64,000 bases of DNA from JAICMB01 sp035295125 (GCA_035295125.1 DATGJP010000102.1:62001-126000), one strand, 5' to 3'. Shown: positions 25,309 to 34,933, numbered from the stretch's first letter. Translations and numbers: made by a program. The notes: generated by a model from the sequence alone, not told the origin.

Positions 25309-26991
25309 TTAGTTCATATCACCGTCATCATAGGACGATGCCGTTATCGCAGTTGAGCTGAGTAGCGTAGTTCCCCAGATGATATTAAAGCCGCTGGTTG
25401 TCGAATCACTCCAGGCCACATTGGTGCCCCAGACAATATTCAGTCCGTTGAGTGATCCGTTGAACACTGTCGTGCCCCAGACGATGTTGGTGCCCCAAAC
25501 GATGTTAGTACCCCACACAATGTTCTGGACCGTAACCATAGGCTTTCCGTTAGAACCGGTCTGGAGGGTGACGGTAGGCGATAAGGCGGTGAACGTCGCC
25601 AGGTCGGTGTTCTGAAGGGCGGCGTTGATGTCAAGGTAGCCGGCGCCCACCGTGAAAATGTCTGCTTGCGCCATGTATGTGACGTTGCCAAGAATATCGG
25701 TTCCGCTCATGTACAGCGGCAGGATTTTGCGGGCTGTTTTCAACAGCCGCGCTTTGACCTGGTCCGGCGTCAGGGTGGGACTCTGCTGAAGTATGAGGGC
25801 CACTGCACCGCTGACTACCGGCGTCGCCATGCTGGTGCCGCTCAACTGAAAGTAGTTTGACGAATACTTCTGCGTCCCGCCAATGGTTTCGTAGCTCGTG
25901 TTCGTCACCTGAGTGCTGGGATGACTTACTACCAGCGTGGCGGTAGAGGATGCCAGCAATGAGATCACGTTATTACCGGGCGCCACGATATCGGGCTTGA
26001 CAATGTGATCGATTAGCGTCGGTCCCTTGGAACTATAAGTGGCTATCGAGTCGTCGGTTGTTGTTGCCGAGCCATGAGCATTCGTTGCGCCGACGGTGAT
26101 GACATAAGGATCGTTCCCGGGAGCAGCGATCGTGCCATAGCCGTGAGTGCCCATGCTGTTATCACGTCCGCTGTTGCCGGCCGCCACCACAACAACGATG
26201 CCGGCCCTCCATGCCGCCTCCACTGCCTGACAGAGCGGATCGAGCGTGTAGCTTTCATAAACCTGCCGGCCAAGCGACAGGTTGATCACGCGAATATTGT
26301 AAGTGTGCTGCAGCGCTAATGCCTGATCGATGGCGGCGACAACGTCGGAGTCGAACCCGTTACCGTTTTGATCGAGGACGCGCAGATCGATCAGAGAAAC
26401 GTTCGGCGCCACACCTCGAAACGTTCTCGTAAACCCTGGCCCGGTGGAATTGGCGCCGTTGCCACCGATAATACCGGATACATGTGTCCCGTGACCGTAC
26501 CCGTCTGAGCCGTCGCCACCGGTGAAATCCTGGGTGTACACAATTCGCGAAACACCGGCCGCACTCGTGAGATCGGGTTTAAGAGTGATGCCGCTGTCGA
26601 TCACCGCGACCCCAACTCCTGTCCCATCGAACCCGAGCGACCAGGCCAGATTGGCGTTGACCGCCTGCGTCGAGATATCCACAGCGCCCTTTGACGTGCG
26701 ATTCGGCGAAATATACAGAATGTTAGGGTCGGAAAGCAGCTGATTGATAGTACCCATTGGCAGTGCAATACTGATGCCTTTGATCGAGTTGTATTGCTTC
26801 TTAATCTGTCCGTAGGGACCCAACTCCTTCAATTCAGACTTTGTAGGCGGAGTCTTGTATTGGATGATAACGTCCACTTTCCCGGTAGACGATGCCGCTG
26901 CCGCTGCCTGCAGGTCAGGTGAGAACACCGACTGGGCAAACCCCATTGTGACGAAGCTCATTACTGCGACCGCTCTGGCGATTTTGTTCAT
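25309..26991 (-). CDS. Secreted S8 subtilisin-like protease with NIVWGT repeats
   Basis: A 560-residue protein with a signal peptide and an inhibitor_I9-like propeptide (about 36-105). The catalytic Asp132 is in VAVIDSG, His167 in GHGTHVSG, oxyanion Asn273 in AAGNSG and Ser387 in GTSMATP. Residues 485-545 hold imperfect NIVWGT hexamers (see the repeat entry), then a serine-rich tail ends DDGDMN. Such aromatic repeats probably form a surface-attachment or stabilising segment. It is a single-gene unit. Confidence 0.93.
   Translation of the reverse strand: MNKIARAVAVMSFVTMGFAQSVFSPDLQAAAAASSTGKVDVIIQYKTPPTKSELKELGPYGQIKKQYNSIKGISIALPMGTINQLLSDPNILYISPNRTSKGAVDISTQAVNANLAWSLGFDGTGVGVAVIDSGITLKPDLTSAAGVSRIVYTQDFTGGDGSDGYGHGTHVSGIIGGNGANSTGPGFTRTFRGVAPNVSLIDLRVLDQNGNGFDSDVVAAIDQALALQHTYNIRVINLSLGRQVYESYTLDPLCQAVEAAWRAGIVVVVAAGNSGRDNSMGTHGYGTIAAPGNDPYVITVGATNAHGSATTTDDSIATYSSKGPTLIDHIVKPDIVAPGNNVISLLASSTATLVVSHPSTQVTNTSYETIGGTQKYSSNYFQLSGTSMATPVVSGAVALILQQSPTLTPDQVKARLLKTARKILPLYMSGTDILGNVTYMAQADIFTVGAGYLDINAALQNTDLATFTALSPTVTLQTGSNGKPMVTVQNIVWGTNIVWGTNIVWGTTVFNGSLNGLNIVWGTNVAWSDSTTSGFNIIWGTTLLSSTAITASSYDDGDMN
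25369..25524 (-). repeat. NIVWGT tandem protein repeats
   Basis: Three perfect consecutive NIVWGT units are encoded by 18-bp DNA repeats at the start of the block. Further degenerate units follow (NIVWGTNVAW, NIIWGT) with spacers. The DNA repeats are nearly identical, which points to recent slippage or unequal exchange. Confidence 0.85.
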
Positions 26992-27188
26992 GATGGCTGT
27001 CTCGAGGTACCCTTAACGCAACCAAATCGCCATCGCTATCTGTCTGAGTTATAAGAACATCGCACTCGCGGATGGGACAAGCTGTCACCGGCGCATCATT
27101 CTAAATGGGACAATCTGGCGGACGGTGGTGCGGACACCAGGAATTTCGCGCCGTCATCCGAACATCCGTGCATTCCTCCTCCGTACTC

Positions 27189-28382
27189 CTACCTGGATCG
27201 CGACCAGTCCACTTTCGCGAGCCAGTCGACGTAGCCGTAGTATCCAAACCACGTCTCATTCCCTTCCACGTGCAACGGTCCAGCCACCTGCCTGGCATCA
27301 GATCCGGCGGCATCCATCAGCCAGAGCGTGTGGCTGTCGTCACCGGCGGCGATGCGGCCGAACAGAATATGCCTCCCATCTGCAGACCACATCGGCTCTT
27401 CATCACGATAGCTGTCGTCGACCGTCAGGTGTCTTGGCGCATTCGCGCCTGCAGCGTCCACCGTGCAGATCCGCCGTTTCCCCAAGGCACGTTTCGCATC
27501 GTCGCCACCTCCGATATGTGGTGCGACGGGAGCGGCGGAGAACGCGATTGTAGACGCGTCCGGAGACCATGCCGGACAAATGGCTGCCATGCTTTCGCCG
27601 GTGAGATACCGGATCGCCATGGATGGGAGGTCGATCACCGCGATTCGCTTCGCTTCCCAGGTGTTGCGACCCGCGCCGGCACAGACAGCGAGTTTGTCGC
27701 CTCGCGGCGAGAACGACAGCATGTCGTCGTGAACCAACGTCGTCATCCCTACAGTCTGCGGCGCGCCTCCCGCTGCGGGAATCCGGAACAACTCCAGGCC
27801 GTCTGCCTTGATCGACTCCGAAAACGACGGATCTTTCCAGAAGAGCACATACTCGCCGCCCTGGGTCCAGCAACATGGAACTGTGCCGTTCCGTTGGTCG
27901 TCGAAAAGCACTTTGGGGTTGCTTTGCGACTTGTCTAATGCAAGTGTGCTAAGCCGGCGTGCACCGTAAGCGATCGATTTGCCGTCAGGGCTGAACACAA
28001 CCGGAAGGCCGGCAGGAATATGCCGGACCGGAGAGCGCCACCCATTCGCGTCATGAAAGACGTTCAGCCGATCCTGTGCCTCAACTAGAAGGTCCCCGAA
28101 CGGGGACCACTGGCATCCACCTGGACCAAGTCTCGCCGGGCGGCCGCCCTCAACGCTGACGACGTTCGTGGCATCCCTCTGAAGGTAAGCGATCCACTTA
28201 CCAGATGGCGAGAAACGCGGAGAGGAAATCCCGTCGCCGCTGACGAGCCTTCGCGCCCCGCCGCCTGGCAGTTCCCTAAACCAGAGGCCATCCTGCCGGA
28301 CATACGCAACCGTCCCAAGACCGGCGTCAGCGCCCCGACTGGCGGCGCCCACCAATCCAGCAATAAACGACCGACGACGCAT
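27189..28382 (-). CDS. TolB-like (PD40) beta-propeller protein
   Basis: A 397-residue protein. MRRRSFIAGLVGAA is a twin-arginine or Sec-type leader. WD40-like PD40 repeats follow, with the SPSGKWIAYL, SPDGKSIAYG, SPRGDKLAVC and SPDASTIAFS patterns giving about six blades. It is probably periplasmic. Such propellers bind peptides or proteins; the partner is unknown. A tandem TTCACA/TTTACA repeat lies 22 bp upstream of its start and could serve this gene or the divergent GDSL gene. Confidence 0.8.
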   Translation of the reverse strand: MRRRSFIAGLVGAASRGADAGLGTVAYVRQDGLWFRELPGGGARRLVSGDGISSPRFSPSGKWIAYLQRDATNVVSVEGGRPARLGPGGCQWSPFGDLLVEAQDRLNVFHDANGWRSPVRHIPAGLPVVFSPDGKSIAYGARRLSTLALDKSQSNPKVLFDDQRNGTVPCCWTQGGEYVLFWKDPSFSESIKADGLELFRIPAAGGAPQTVGMTTLVHDDMLSFSPRGDKLAVCAGAGRNTWEAKRIAVIDLPSMAIRYLTGESMAAICPAWSPDASTIAFSAAPVAPHIGGGDDAKRALGKRRICTVDAAGANAPRHLTVDDSYRDEEPMWSADGRHILFGRIAAGDDSHTLWLMDAAGSDARQVAGPLHVEGNETWFGYYGYVDWLAKVDWSRSR

Positions 28383-28403
28383 GCTTCATTCTCCCATTCG
28401 GTC

Positions 28404-28420
28404 TTCACAAACCTTTTACA
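28404..28420 (+). promoter_or_regulatory. Pho-type direct repeat, site 1
   Basis: TTCACA at 28404-28409 and TTTACA at 28415-28420, exactly 11 bp apart. It lies in the divergent region between the TolB-like gene (starts 28382, minus) and the GDSL gene (starts 28516, plus). The same pair occurs at three more promoters below. Confidence 0.6.
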
Positions 28421-28515
28421 ACTTCTCGACGGATGCATTCCCTTCGAACCTGAATATCGAAGTGTGAACCGGCGACAAACCGGCCCACGGAAAAAGGATC
28501 GAAAAGGACAAAACA

Positions 28516-29967
28516 ATGCGTAAAAACCTTCTTGCGACAACTCTTCTTGGCGTGGTGGTGGCTATGACGCCCGTCGCCGCCGCGGACCAGAATCTTTTCA
28601 TTGTATCCATCGGCGATTCGCTCGCCGCCGGTGAAGGAAACCCGGACGTGCCGAGCTCTCAGTCAGGACATGCGGGCTGGCTCAGCGCGTCGTGTCACCA
28701 ATCCGTGAATAACGGCCGCCGCTTCGCCTCCGACCGGATTAATAGCCTCGATGGCGTTTCGACGCTGTTCTTCAACTTTGCGTGTTCCGGCGCTCAGATC
28801 GGCAGCGAGGCTTCCTTCCTCGGCGGCGGCGGACTCCTGAAGCCGCAGACGACCAATCAGCCGAACGTGAACAACTTCACGGTGCCCGCGCAGATTGATC
28901 GCGTAAAGGACCTGCAGACCAACACTTTTCACGGGCGCGCGATTGACATTCTCATGATCTCCATTGGCATCAACGACATTGACTTCGCCAACGTCGTGAC
29001 AGGCTGCCTGATTCCCTTACAAGTCGGCAGCTGTACTAATACCGATGCCGCCCAAACCGCGGGCAATATTCTGAGCGGCACCACGTTGAAGAACGCATTC
29101 GCCGAATTGGCCACAGCCATCCGGCAGAACCTCAATGTGAAGAAAGTGTACATCACTGAATATCCAAACGAGATGGCCAGCAGCCCGGGTAATTTCTGCG
29201 GCAGCAATCCTTTGGATTTCGGCGATCTATCGATGGCCAATGTGTCCGATACAGAGAATTCGCAGTTGTTCAACAACCTGCTCGTCCCGTTAAACAAGGC
29301 CGTCAAGAATGCTGTTACCGCGGCGAACCAGGCCCCGGCTCAGGCCGGCGACAAGAGCCACCCTACTTGGATCTTCGTGCAGGGTCCCGTGGACACGTTT
29401 GCAACGCATGGCTATTGCACGACGACGCATCCCGCCTTTGCACGCCGCTATGTGAACACGGCTCAGGACTCCCAGGAGGTGCAGGGAGATACAAACGGCA
29501 CCATGCACCCGAACAAGCTCGGCCAGGAGGCGTACGCCGATGCGCTGATCAGCCAGGCAACAAAGGATTTTAATCTGCCGCTGGAAAACCCTCGCATTCT
29601 GCGCCGGGTCGAGATTAACGCGAACGCATCCGGCATCCCGTTATCAGATTCGGGCCCCCTGAATCTTCAGGTCGAGGTTGGCCAACACCCGGGAGCGCTC
29701 AGTGTTTCTGTGCTCCATCGCATCGTGGATCCTACCATTCCGTTCTTGCCCCCTCCGGCCGCGCATCAATTCACCGTTACGCCAATGATCGAAGTCGGCT
29801 CGGGCAACCTGAACCTCTTCACGGCAACGATTCCCGGTTACAACGCCCTGCTCGGCCAGACAATGGAGTACAAGATTGTGGTCAATGCGACTCGCGATGG
29901 CGAAACGACAAGCACGACCACGCAAACCCGGACCATCTTCATAGACGAGCCGCTGATTCAGCAGTAG
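28516..29967 (+). CDS. Secreted SGNH/GDSL-type hydrolase
   Basis: A 483-residue protein with a signal peptide (to about residue 23, VAAAD). Block I is SIGDSLAAGEG with the nucleophile Ser35. Block III is SIGINDIDF, and the C-terminal block has MHPNKLGQEAYA with the catalytic His. The usual Asp three residues before the His is not there (NGTMH), so the triad may use a different Asp. The C-terminal 120 residues form a beta domain. It is probably an extracytoplasmic esterase or lipase. The promoter holds Pho-type repeats 96 bp upstream. Confidence 0.85.
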   Translation: MRKNLLATTLLGVVVAMTPVAAADQNLFIVSIGDSLAAGEGNPDVPSSQSGHAGWLSASCHQSVNNGRRFASDRINSLDGVSTLFFNFACSGAQIGSEASFLGGGGLLKPQTTNQPNVNNFTVPAQIDRVKDLQTNTFHGRAIDILMISIGINDIDFANVVTGCLIPLQVGSCTNTDAAQTAGNILSGTTLKNAFAELATAIRQNLNVKKVYITEYPNEMASSPGNFCGSNPLDFGDLSMANVSDTENSQLFNNLLVPLNKAVKNAVTAANQAPAQAGDKSHPTWIFVQGPVDTFATHGYCTTTHPAFARRYVNTAQDSQEVQGDTNGTMHPNKLGQEAYADALISQATKDFNLPLENPRILRRVEINANASGIPLSDSGPLNLQVEVGQHPGALSVSVLHRIVDPTIPFLPPPAAHQFTVTPMIEVGSGNLNLFTATIPGYNALLGQTMEYKIVVNATRDGETTSTTTQTRTIFIDEPLIQQ

Positions 29968-30000
29968 TCGAAAATCATGATGACAAATCGTTCTGCGATC

Positions 30001-30038
30001 CCAGGAGGCGCCCATTCGTCGGCGCCTCTTGGGCTTTT
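30001..30038 (+). terminator. Rho-independent terminator
   Basis: The stem CCAGGAGGCGCC pairs with GGCGCCTCTTGG (one G-U pair), has an 8-nt loop, and CTTTT follows the stem. It ends the GDSL gene, 34 bp after its stop codon. Confidence 0.8.
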
Positions 30039-30081
30039 GAGCCGCATGGTACAATCGACCACTCAGACGGGGAGCACACGC

Positions 30082-30771
30082 ATGGAATCGTCGCCTTCGA
30101 GCCGTACCGTCATGATCATCGAAGACGATCCAGAGCTACGCGGGGTAGTTACGACTCTGCTCGCCAATGAAGGGTATACGGTCGAGCAGGAAGCCGATGG
30201 GCGCGCCGCGGTCGAACGTGTGTTCCTTCTTAAACCCGACCTGATTCTCGTGGATCTGCGGCTTCCCGGACTCGATGGAGCCGAGGTCTGCAAGCGCATC
30301 CGAGCGGGCCGGCTCAACACCCCGATCATCGTTATCAGCGCCGCGAAAGAAGAGTTCGACAAGGTTCTGCTGTTGGAATTGGGCGCCGACGATTATGTCG
30401 TCAAGCCGTTCGGCGCGCGTGAGCTGCTGGCACGGATCAAGGCGGTTTTACGGCGCAGCACGCCCGATCGAACCGTGAAGTGCTTCGCAACCGTTGAAGT
30501 AGACACGGAGCGGCGCCTGGTTACGAATCGTGGCAACGAAGTCGCGCTCACGCCCTCCGAATACAATCTGCTGCTGTATTTCCTTCAGAATCCAGATCGA
30601 GTCCTGACGCGCGAAATGATTCTGGAGGACGTCTGGGGATTTGCCTCCGCGCCTACCACCCGCACGGTCGACTCGCACGTTGTCAAGCTGCGGCAGAAAC
30701 TCGAGCCGGAACCCTCTGTGCCACGGTACTTCCTGACAGTGCACGGCGTGGGATACCGTTTCGTTGCCTGA
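30082..30771 (+). CDS. OmpR/PhoB-family response regulator
   Basis: A 229-residue protein. The receiver (about 8-122) has EDD acidic residues, the phosphorylation site in LILVDLRLPG and Lys in YVVKPFG. The winged-helix domain (about 135-229) has LTPSEYNLLLYFLQNPDRVL and the TRTVDSHVVKLRQKLEPE and VHGVGYRFV end typical of the family. The ATG at 30082 has GGGGAG upstream, and a TACAAT -10 lies 26 bp before it. It is the first gene of a five-gene operon with its probable kinase at the end. Its type of DNA-binding domain binds 11-bp direct repeats such as those nearby. Confidence 0.93.
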   Translation: MESSPSSRTVMIIEDDPELRGVVTTLLANEGYTVEQEADGRAAVERVFLLKPDLILVDLRLPGLDGAEVCKRIRAGRLNTPIIVISAAKEEFDKVLLLELGADDYVVKPFGARELLARIKAVLRRSTPDRTVKCFATVEVDTERRLVTNRGNEVALTPSEYNLLLYFLQNPDRVLTREMILEDVWGFASAPTTRTVDSHVVKLRQKLEPEPSVPRYFLTVHGVGYRFVA

Positions 30772-30778
30772 TCCCGCC

Positions 30779-31186
30779 ATGAGCACGGACTCAAAGGGGG
30801 CGGTGTCCCGTTTTCTCATCGTGGACGATGCCGCCGAAGCGCGGTCAATTCTTGCGATCGCATTGGGCACAATTCCGGGAGCCACGGTGGAAGTGGCGGA
30901 AAGTGCCGAAGCCGCGCTTGGATTCCTCGATCATGAAGCCGTGGACGTGCTGATCACAGATGTGCGCATGAGCGGCATGAACGGCTTCGACCTTCTGCGG
31001 ACCGTTCGTGAGCGCGGCCATTGGCCGGTCTGCGGCGCACTGGTCGTCAGCGGCGAGACCGACCCGGAGCTTCCTGGACGGGCGCTCGAGTGCGGGGCAA
31101 GCGCCTTCTTCCGGAAGCCGTTTTCTCCGGGAGAGATTCGAAAGTCGGTCATTTCAATGCTGAGGTCCTCCCATGGCACTGCGTAA
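30779..31186 (+). CDS. Stand-alone receiver-domain protein
   Basis: A 135-residue receiver domain with no output domain. It has VDD acidic residues, the phosphoacceptor in VDVLITDVRMSG, Ser in LVVSGE and Lys in FRKPFSPGE. It follows the OmpR-type gene by 7 bp, and its end overlaps the next gene by 14 bp. Single-domain receivers commonly act in phosphorelays or as sinks for a shared kinase; here the kinase would be the one encoded at 33218. Confidence 0.85.
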   Translation: MSTDSKGAVSRFLIVDDAAEARSILAIALGTIPGATVEVAESAEAALGFLDHEAVDVLITDVRMSGMNGFDLLRTVRERGHWPVCGALVVSGETDPELPGRALECGASAFFRKPFSPGEIRKSVISMLRSSHGTA

Positions 31187-32492
31187 ACTCGGGTTGGCGG
31201 CAATTCTGTGCGCAACGGCGTACGGACAACAGCCGAACATGGAACAGATTCTCGATAAACTGAACCAGCTTCAACAGGAGAACCAGCGGCTGAATCGGGA
31301 AATCGATAATCTCCGGCAGCAGGTGCTCGATCTCAAGGCGGCCAAACCCGCTACGCCCACCGACGAGAAACTCGATGTCCTTGCGCAGCGAGTGGAGGAC
31401 CTGGACACGAGTAAAGTGGACACGTCAGGACGGTTCCCTCTGCGGCTCTCGGGTATGGTTCTGATGAACTCGTTTCTCTACGCGGGACACACAGGCGGCG
31501 CCGAATTGCCGGCCGTGGCGGTTCCCACCAGATCGCAGGAATCGGGCGGCGGGACCTTCCGAAACACACAGCTCGCGTTCCTGTATTCCGGTTCGAAGGG
31601 CATACTGGGCGCGGATCTTAGCGCCTCGCTACGCCTCGACTTTTTCGGTGGATCGCTAAACATACAGAACCACCTTGCTCGCATTCGGACCGCCGATGTC
31701 ACGCTGAACTGGCCTACTCGCAGCCTGTCCTTTGCAGTCGACAAACCGATCCTATCCCCACATGATCCCGATTCGCTGTCGCAACTCGGTATCCCGCCGT
31801 TCGCCAACAGCGGCAACCTATGGCTATGGCAGCCGCAGTTACGATATGAAGAACGGGTGAAGTTCACAGAGTCTACGGGGATGCGTCTGCGAATGGGTGT
31901 TTACGAAACTAACGAAACTCTTGCGTCTGTGCCCACTGGGGTGCGGCTCTCGCCCTCCCGTCCCGCGTTGCAGGGCCGCTTTGAGTTGTTCCACGCCACC
32001 CCAAATGGACGGCGGTTTGAGATCGCTCCAGGATTTCACGTCAGCCGTTCGCTGGTGGCAGGCACGGGCATCACATCATATGCAGCTTCGGTAGATTGGC
32101 TCGCGCCGGTTGCGCCGCGCGTCGATTGGACGGGTTTTGCCTTCATGGGGCAGGACCTCACCGGGCTGGGAATCGCCGCCATACACCAGGCGTTTACATT
32201 CCGGCAGGGCGGTGTTTTCGCTGTGAGAAACCGCGGCGGCTGGACACAGCTCACCTTGCATGCGAATGGTCTTGTAGATCTCAACCTGATCGCCGGCTTG
32301 GAGGATGATTTCAATCGCGACCTCGCCGGGAACGCCATCGCACGGAACTTTTCCTACGCTGCAAACCTCCGGTTTCACCTCGCGCCCAACGTGGTTTTAG
32401 GTCCGGAAATGATGCAGATTCGAACTACTTACCTGATGTCGGGAATTCAACTGGTGAATCGCTATGATCTGGCGTTGGGCTATCTTTTTTAA
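31173..32492 (+). CDS. Outer-membrane porin-like protein with N-terminal coiled coil
   Basis: A 439-residue protein with a signal peptide (LAAILCATAYGQQ). A coiled coil at about 24-60 (QILDKLNQLQQENQRLNREI) probably trimerises, as in DcaP-like or OprO-like porins. The remainder is beta-rich and ends in the aromatic LGYLF expected for an outer-membrane strand. It overlaps both neighbours and is part of the two-component operon. The substrate is unknown, but regulation by an adjacent sensor fits a nutrient channel. Confidence 0.75.
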   Translation: MALRKLGLAAILCATAYGQQPNMEQILDKLNQLQQENQRLNREIDNLRQQVLDLKAAKPATPTDEKLDVLAQRVEDLDTSKVDTSGRFPLRLSGMVLMNSFLYAGHTGGAELPAVAVPTRSQESGGGTFRNTQLAFLYSGSKGILGADLSASLRLDFFGGSLNIQNHLARIRTADVTLNWPTRSLSFAVDKPILSPHDPDSLSQLGIPPFANSGNLWLWQPQLRYEERVKFTESTGMRLRMGVYETNETLASVPTGVRLSPSRPALQGRFELFHATPNGRRFEIAPGFHVSRSLVAGTGITSYAASVDWLAPVAPRVDWTGFAFMGQDLTGLGIAAIHQAFTFRQGGVFAVRNRGGWTQLTLHANGLVDLNLIAGLEDDFNRDLAGNAIARNFSYAANLRFHLAPNVVLGPEMMQIRTTYLMSGIQLVNRYDLALGYLF

Positions 32493-33162
32493 GATTGCCG
32501 TAACGGCCTGGTGTGCGACCGTCTCCGGACGCGTCGATCTGACCGATTCGAAAATGGCCGACGCACGAGGAGCGGACGACTCGGGTGTCGTGGTGTGGCT
32601 GGAGCCGGCCACAGGCTCCGCGGCCGCAACCCCTCCGGGCACAGCCACAATGATGCATAAGAACAAGACGTTCGTGCCGCACGTGGTTGCGATTCGTAGC
32701 GGGTCGAAGATCTCGTTTCCTAACCACGATCCCTTCTTCCACAATGCCTTTTCGAACTACGACGGGCAGATGTTTGACATTGGCCTCCATCCTCCCGGGT
32801 CGGCGCGGGAAGTAACGTTCCGGAGGCCGGGCATCGTTCGCGTTTTCTGCAATATTCACCCCACGATGAGTGCCGTTATTGTGGTCCTTGATACGCCCTA
32901 TTTCGCCACCACGAACACACAGGGGCTGTTTCAGATCACAGCGGTTCCGGCCGGGGATTATCGTCTTAAGGTTTTCCACGAACGCGCGCTGCCCGATGTA
33001 TTGAGCGCACTGGAACGTCAGGTGACTGTCGGCTCAGAGGACATGGCGCTGCCCGGAATCAGTATTTCCGAGGCGAGCTACCTTGTGCCTCCACACAAGA
33101 ATAAGTACGGGAAGGATTACCCCGCGGTTGTGGTCGACCAATACCCTGGCCGCAAGCCATGA
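32464..33162 (+). CDS. Cupredoxin-like protein with carboxypeptidase regulatory domain
   Basis: A 232-residue protein with a short signal-like N-terminus. The cupredoxin domain (about 20-140) has SFPNHDPFFHN and VFCNIHPTM, supplying His, Cys, His and Met as in type 1 copper sites. A CarboxypepD_reg-like beta domain follows. Proteins of this build are often annotated as methylamine utilisation proteins. It overlaps the porin gene end by 29 bp and precedes the histidine kinase. It is probably periplasmic; electron transfer or a sensing role is inference. Confidence 0.75.
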   Translation: MIWRWAIFFKIAVTAWCATVSGRVDLTDSKMADARGADDSGVVVWLEPATGSAAATPPGTATMMHKNKTFVPHVVAIRSGSKISFPNHDPFFHNAFSNYDGQMFDIGLHPPGSAREVTFRRPGIVRVFCNIHPTMSAVIVVLDTPYFATTNTQGLFQITAVPAGDYRLKVFHERALPDVLSALERQVTVGSEDMALPGISISEASYLVPPHKNKYGKDYPAVVVDQYPGRKP

Positions 33163-33217
33163 CCCCACATTTCCGATGCCGCTTGGTTTTCCAGAACGGT
33201 CTACTGGAATCGACGCT

Positions 33218-34933
33218 ATGAGGCCGCGTTTTACGCTGCTGGCAAAGATCTATCTCTCCACTGCCGGCGCGGCGACCGTCGTCTTTGCGGGGGCGGGTTG
33301 GTTTTTCGAGCGCCAGGCTTCCAGGGCCCTGCACGACGGCGTCGGCCAGGAAGTGCGGGCGAGTCTCGGAACCATCGATGCGTCGCTGGAGTCCCGCGTG
33401 GAGCATCTACTTACGGCGAGCGCGCTGCTTGCATCCATGTCGGACGTGCGGTCGGCATTTGGAACGCGCGACCGCGCCACCATCGGCGATACGGCGGGCG
33501 AGATGTGGACGCGGGCGTCCGCAGGCCACGCGGACGCTGTAAACGCCGCCTTCACTGTTGCAGGTCCGGGCGGCGCCATACTCGCTTCGGTGGGAGGACA
33601 AGCACCATCGGCATTGCAGACCGGCCGACAACTGTCCGCGAGTATCCTCGAACCCGCGCGAAAGGCTTTTCCCAAACAAAGCACCGCATTCGCAGTCTGG
33701 GACGGATCGGTCTGGCAGGTTGTCGCGACCCCGGTGTATGTGGATTCGGGGACGCGCGCCGCCGGGCTCTTGAGCATCCTGCTGGCTGCCTATCCGTTGA
33801 CTGATGCCACGCTGCGGGAGTTAAAGGAGCGAACGGGGGGCAGCGACCTTCTGTTGCGGGTGGGCGGCCAGACCGTGCTCGCGACTTTGAGCGCGGATGC
33901 AGCGCGACAGGTGGTATCCCATCCGGAGCATTTCGCCATTCGCCCTACGGTTCTTCGCGACGGAGCCGGGCAGGCCCTCGCTGAGTTATGGGCGGTTCGA
34001 TCCTTCGCGGCAGCCGAAGATCGTATCACAACGCTGCGGAACACCATGGTCATCGCGTGGGCAGTTGCGATGACGCTAGGCCTGGCTCTGAGCTATCTGC
34101 TGGCACGTCGAATCGTCCGCCCGATTCGGGCAATGAATCAGGCAGCGCAGCAGGTCAGCCGCGAGGATTACTCGGCGCGAGTGCCCGAAGGTTCCGCCGA
34201 TGAGCTGGGCGTTCTGGCCCGTACCTTCAACCGCATGTCGGCATCGATTGAGCAGACCCGCGCGGAACAGATTCGCAGCGGTCAGATCGCAGCCGTCGGA
34301 CGCCTGGCCGCGTCCATTGCACACGACCTGCGCAACCCGCTTGCGGCCATTGTGGGCGGATCGGAGATGCTGGTGGAATTCGACTTGCCTCCCGATCAGG
34401 CGAAGCAGACCGCCGTTCACATCCACAAAGCGGCCCTGAATATGGACCACCTCTTGTCGGAGATTGGGCAGGTGGCACGCGCGGGATCAGTGCCGCGCGT
34501 GCGCTGCTCCGTGCGCGAACTTGTGGACGGTGCTGTAGAAGCGCAGGAGGCCAAGGCGGAGGCGAAAAATGTGGGGATTCGCGAAACGGTCGAACCCGAT
34601 CTTTCGGTCACCTGCGAAAAGTCACGAGTCGAACGGGTACTAATCAACCTGATTGCCAATGCGATAGACGTTTTGAAGGAGGGCGGTGAGATCTCGATCC
34701 ACGGCTCTCGAAACGGTGACGGTATTAATATTGACGTCAGCGACAACGGACCTGGTGTACCGGCGGAAATCAAAGACCGCCTGTTCCAGCCCTTTGTGAC
34801 CGCCGGGAAGCGAAATGGCCTGGGGCTGGGACTCGCGCTCGCGAGGCAGACTATGCTCGACCATAACGGTGACCTTGAACTTGTGCCTTCCGACAAGGGT
34901 GCCTGCTTCCGCCTGCGCCTGCCTTGCGCCTGA
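33218..34933 (+). CDS. Sensor histidine kinase with HAMP domain
   Basis: A 571-residue protein starting at ATG 33218. One transmembrane helix is at 8-28, a periplasmic sensor domain of about 245 residues (cache-like) follows, a second helix is at about 276-298, and then a HAMP domain. The HisKA H-box is ASIAHDLRNPLAAIVGG near residue 368, with the N-box LINLIANAIDVL, DNGPGVP and GLGLGLALARQ. It is the last gene of the operon and the probable partner of the two receivers. The signal is unknown, but the operon's porin and cupredoxin suggest a small solute or metal. Confidence 0.9.
   Translation: MRPRFTLLAKIYLSTAGAATVVFAGAGWFFERQASRALHDGVGQEVRASLGTIDASLESRVEHLLTASALLASMSDVRSAFGTRDRATIGDTAGEMWTRASAGHADAVNAAFTVAGPGGAILASVGGQAPSALQTGRQLSASILEPARKAFPKQSTAFAVWDGSVWQVVATPVYVDSGTRAAGLLSILLAAYPLTDATLRELKERTGGSDLLLRVGGQTVLATLSADAARQVVSHPEHFAIRPTVLRDGAGQALAELWAVRSFAAAEDRITTLRNTMVIAWAVAMTLGLALSYLLARRIVRPIRAMNQAAQQVSREDYSARVPEGSADELGVLARTFNRMSASIEQTRAEQIRSGQIAAVGRLAASIAHDLRNPLAAIVGGSEMLVEFDLPPDQAKQTAVHIHKAALNMDHLLSEIGQVARAGSVPRVRCSVRELVDGAVEAQEAKAEAKNVGIRETVEPDLSVTCEKSRVERVLINLIANAIDVLKEGGEISIHGSRNGDGINIDVSDNGPGVPAEIKDRLFQPFVTAGKRNGLGLGLALARQTMLDHNGDLELVPSDKGACFRLRLPCA

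Noticed and set aside
33083..33217. Longer N-terminus for the histidine kinase
   Set aside because: It overlaps the cupredoxin gene and would put 45 polar residues before the first membrane helix.
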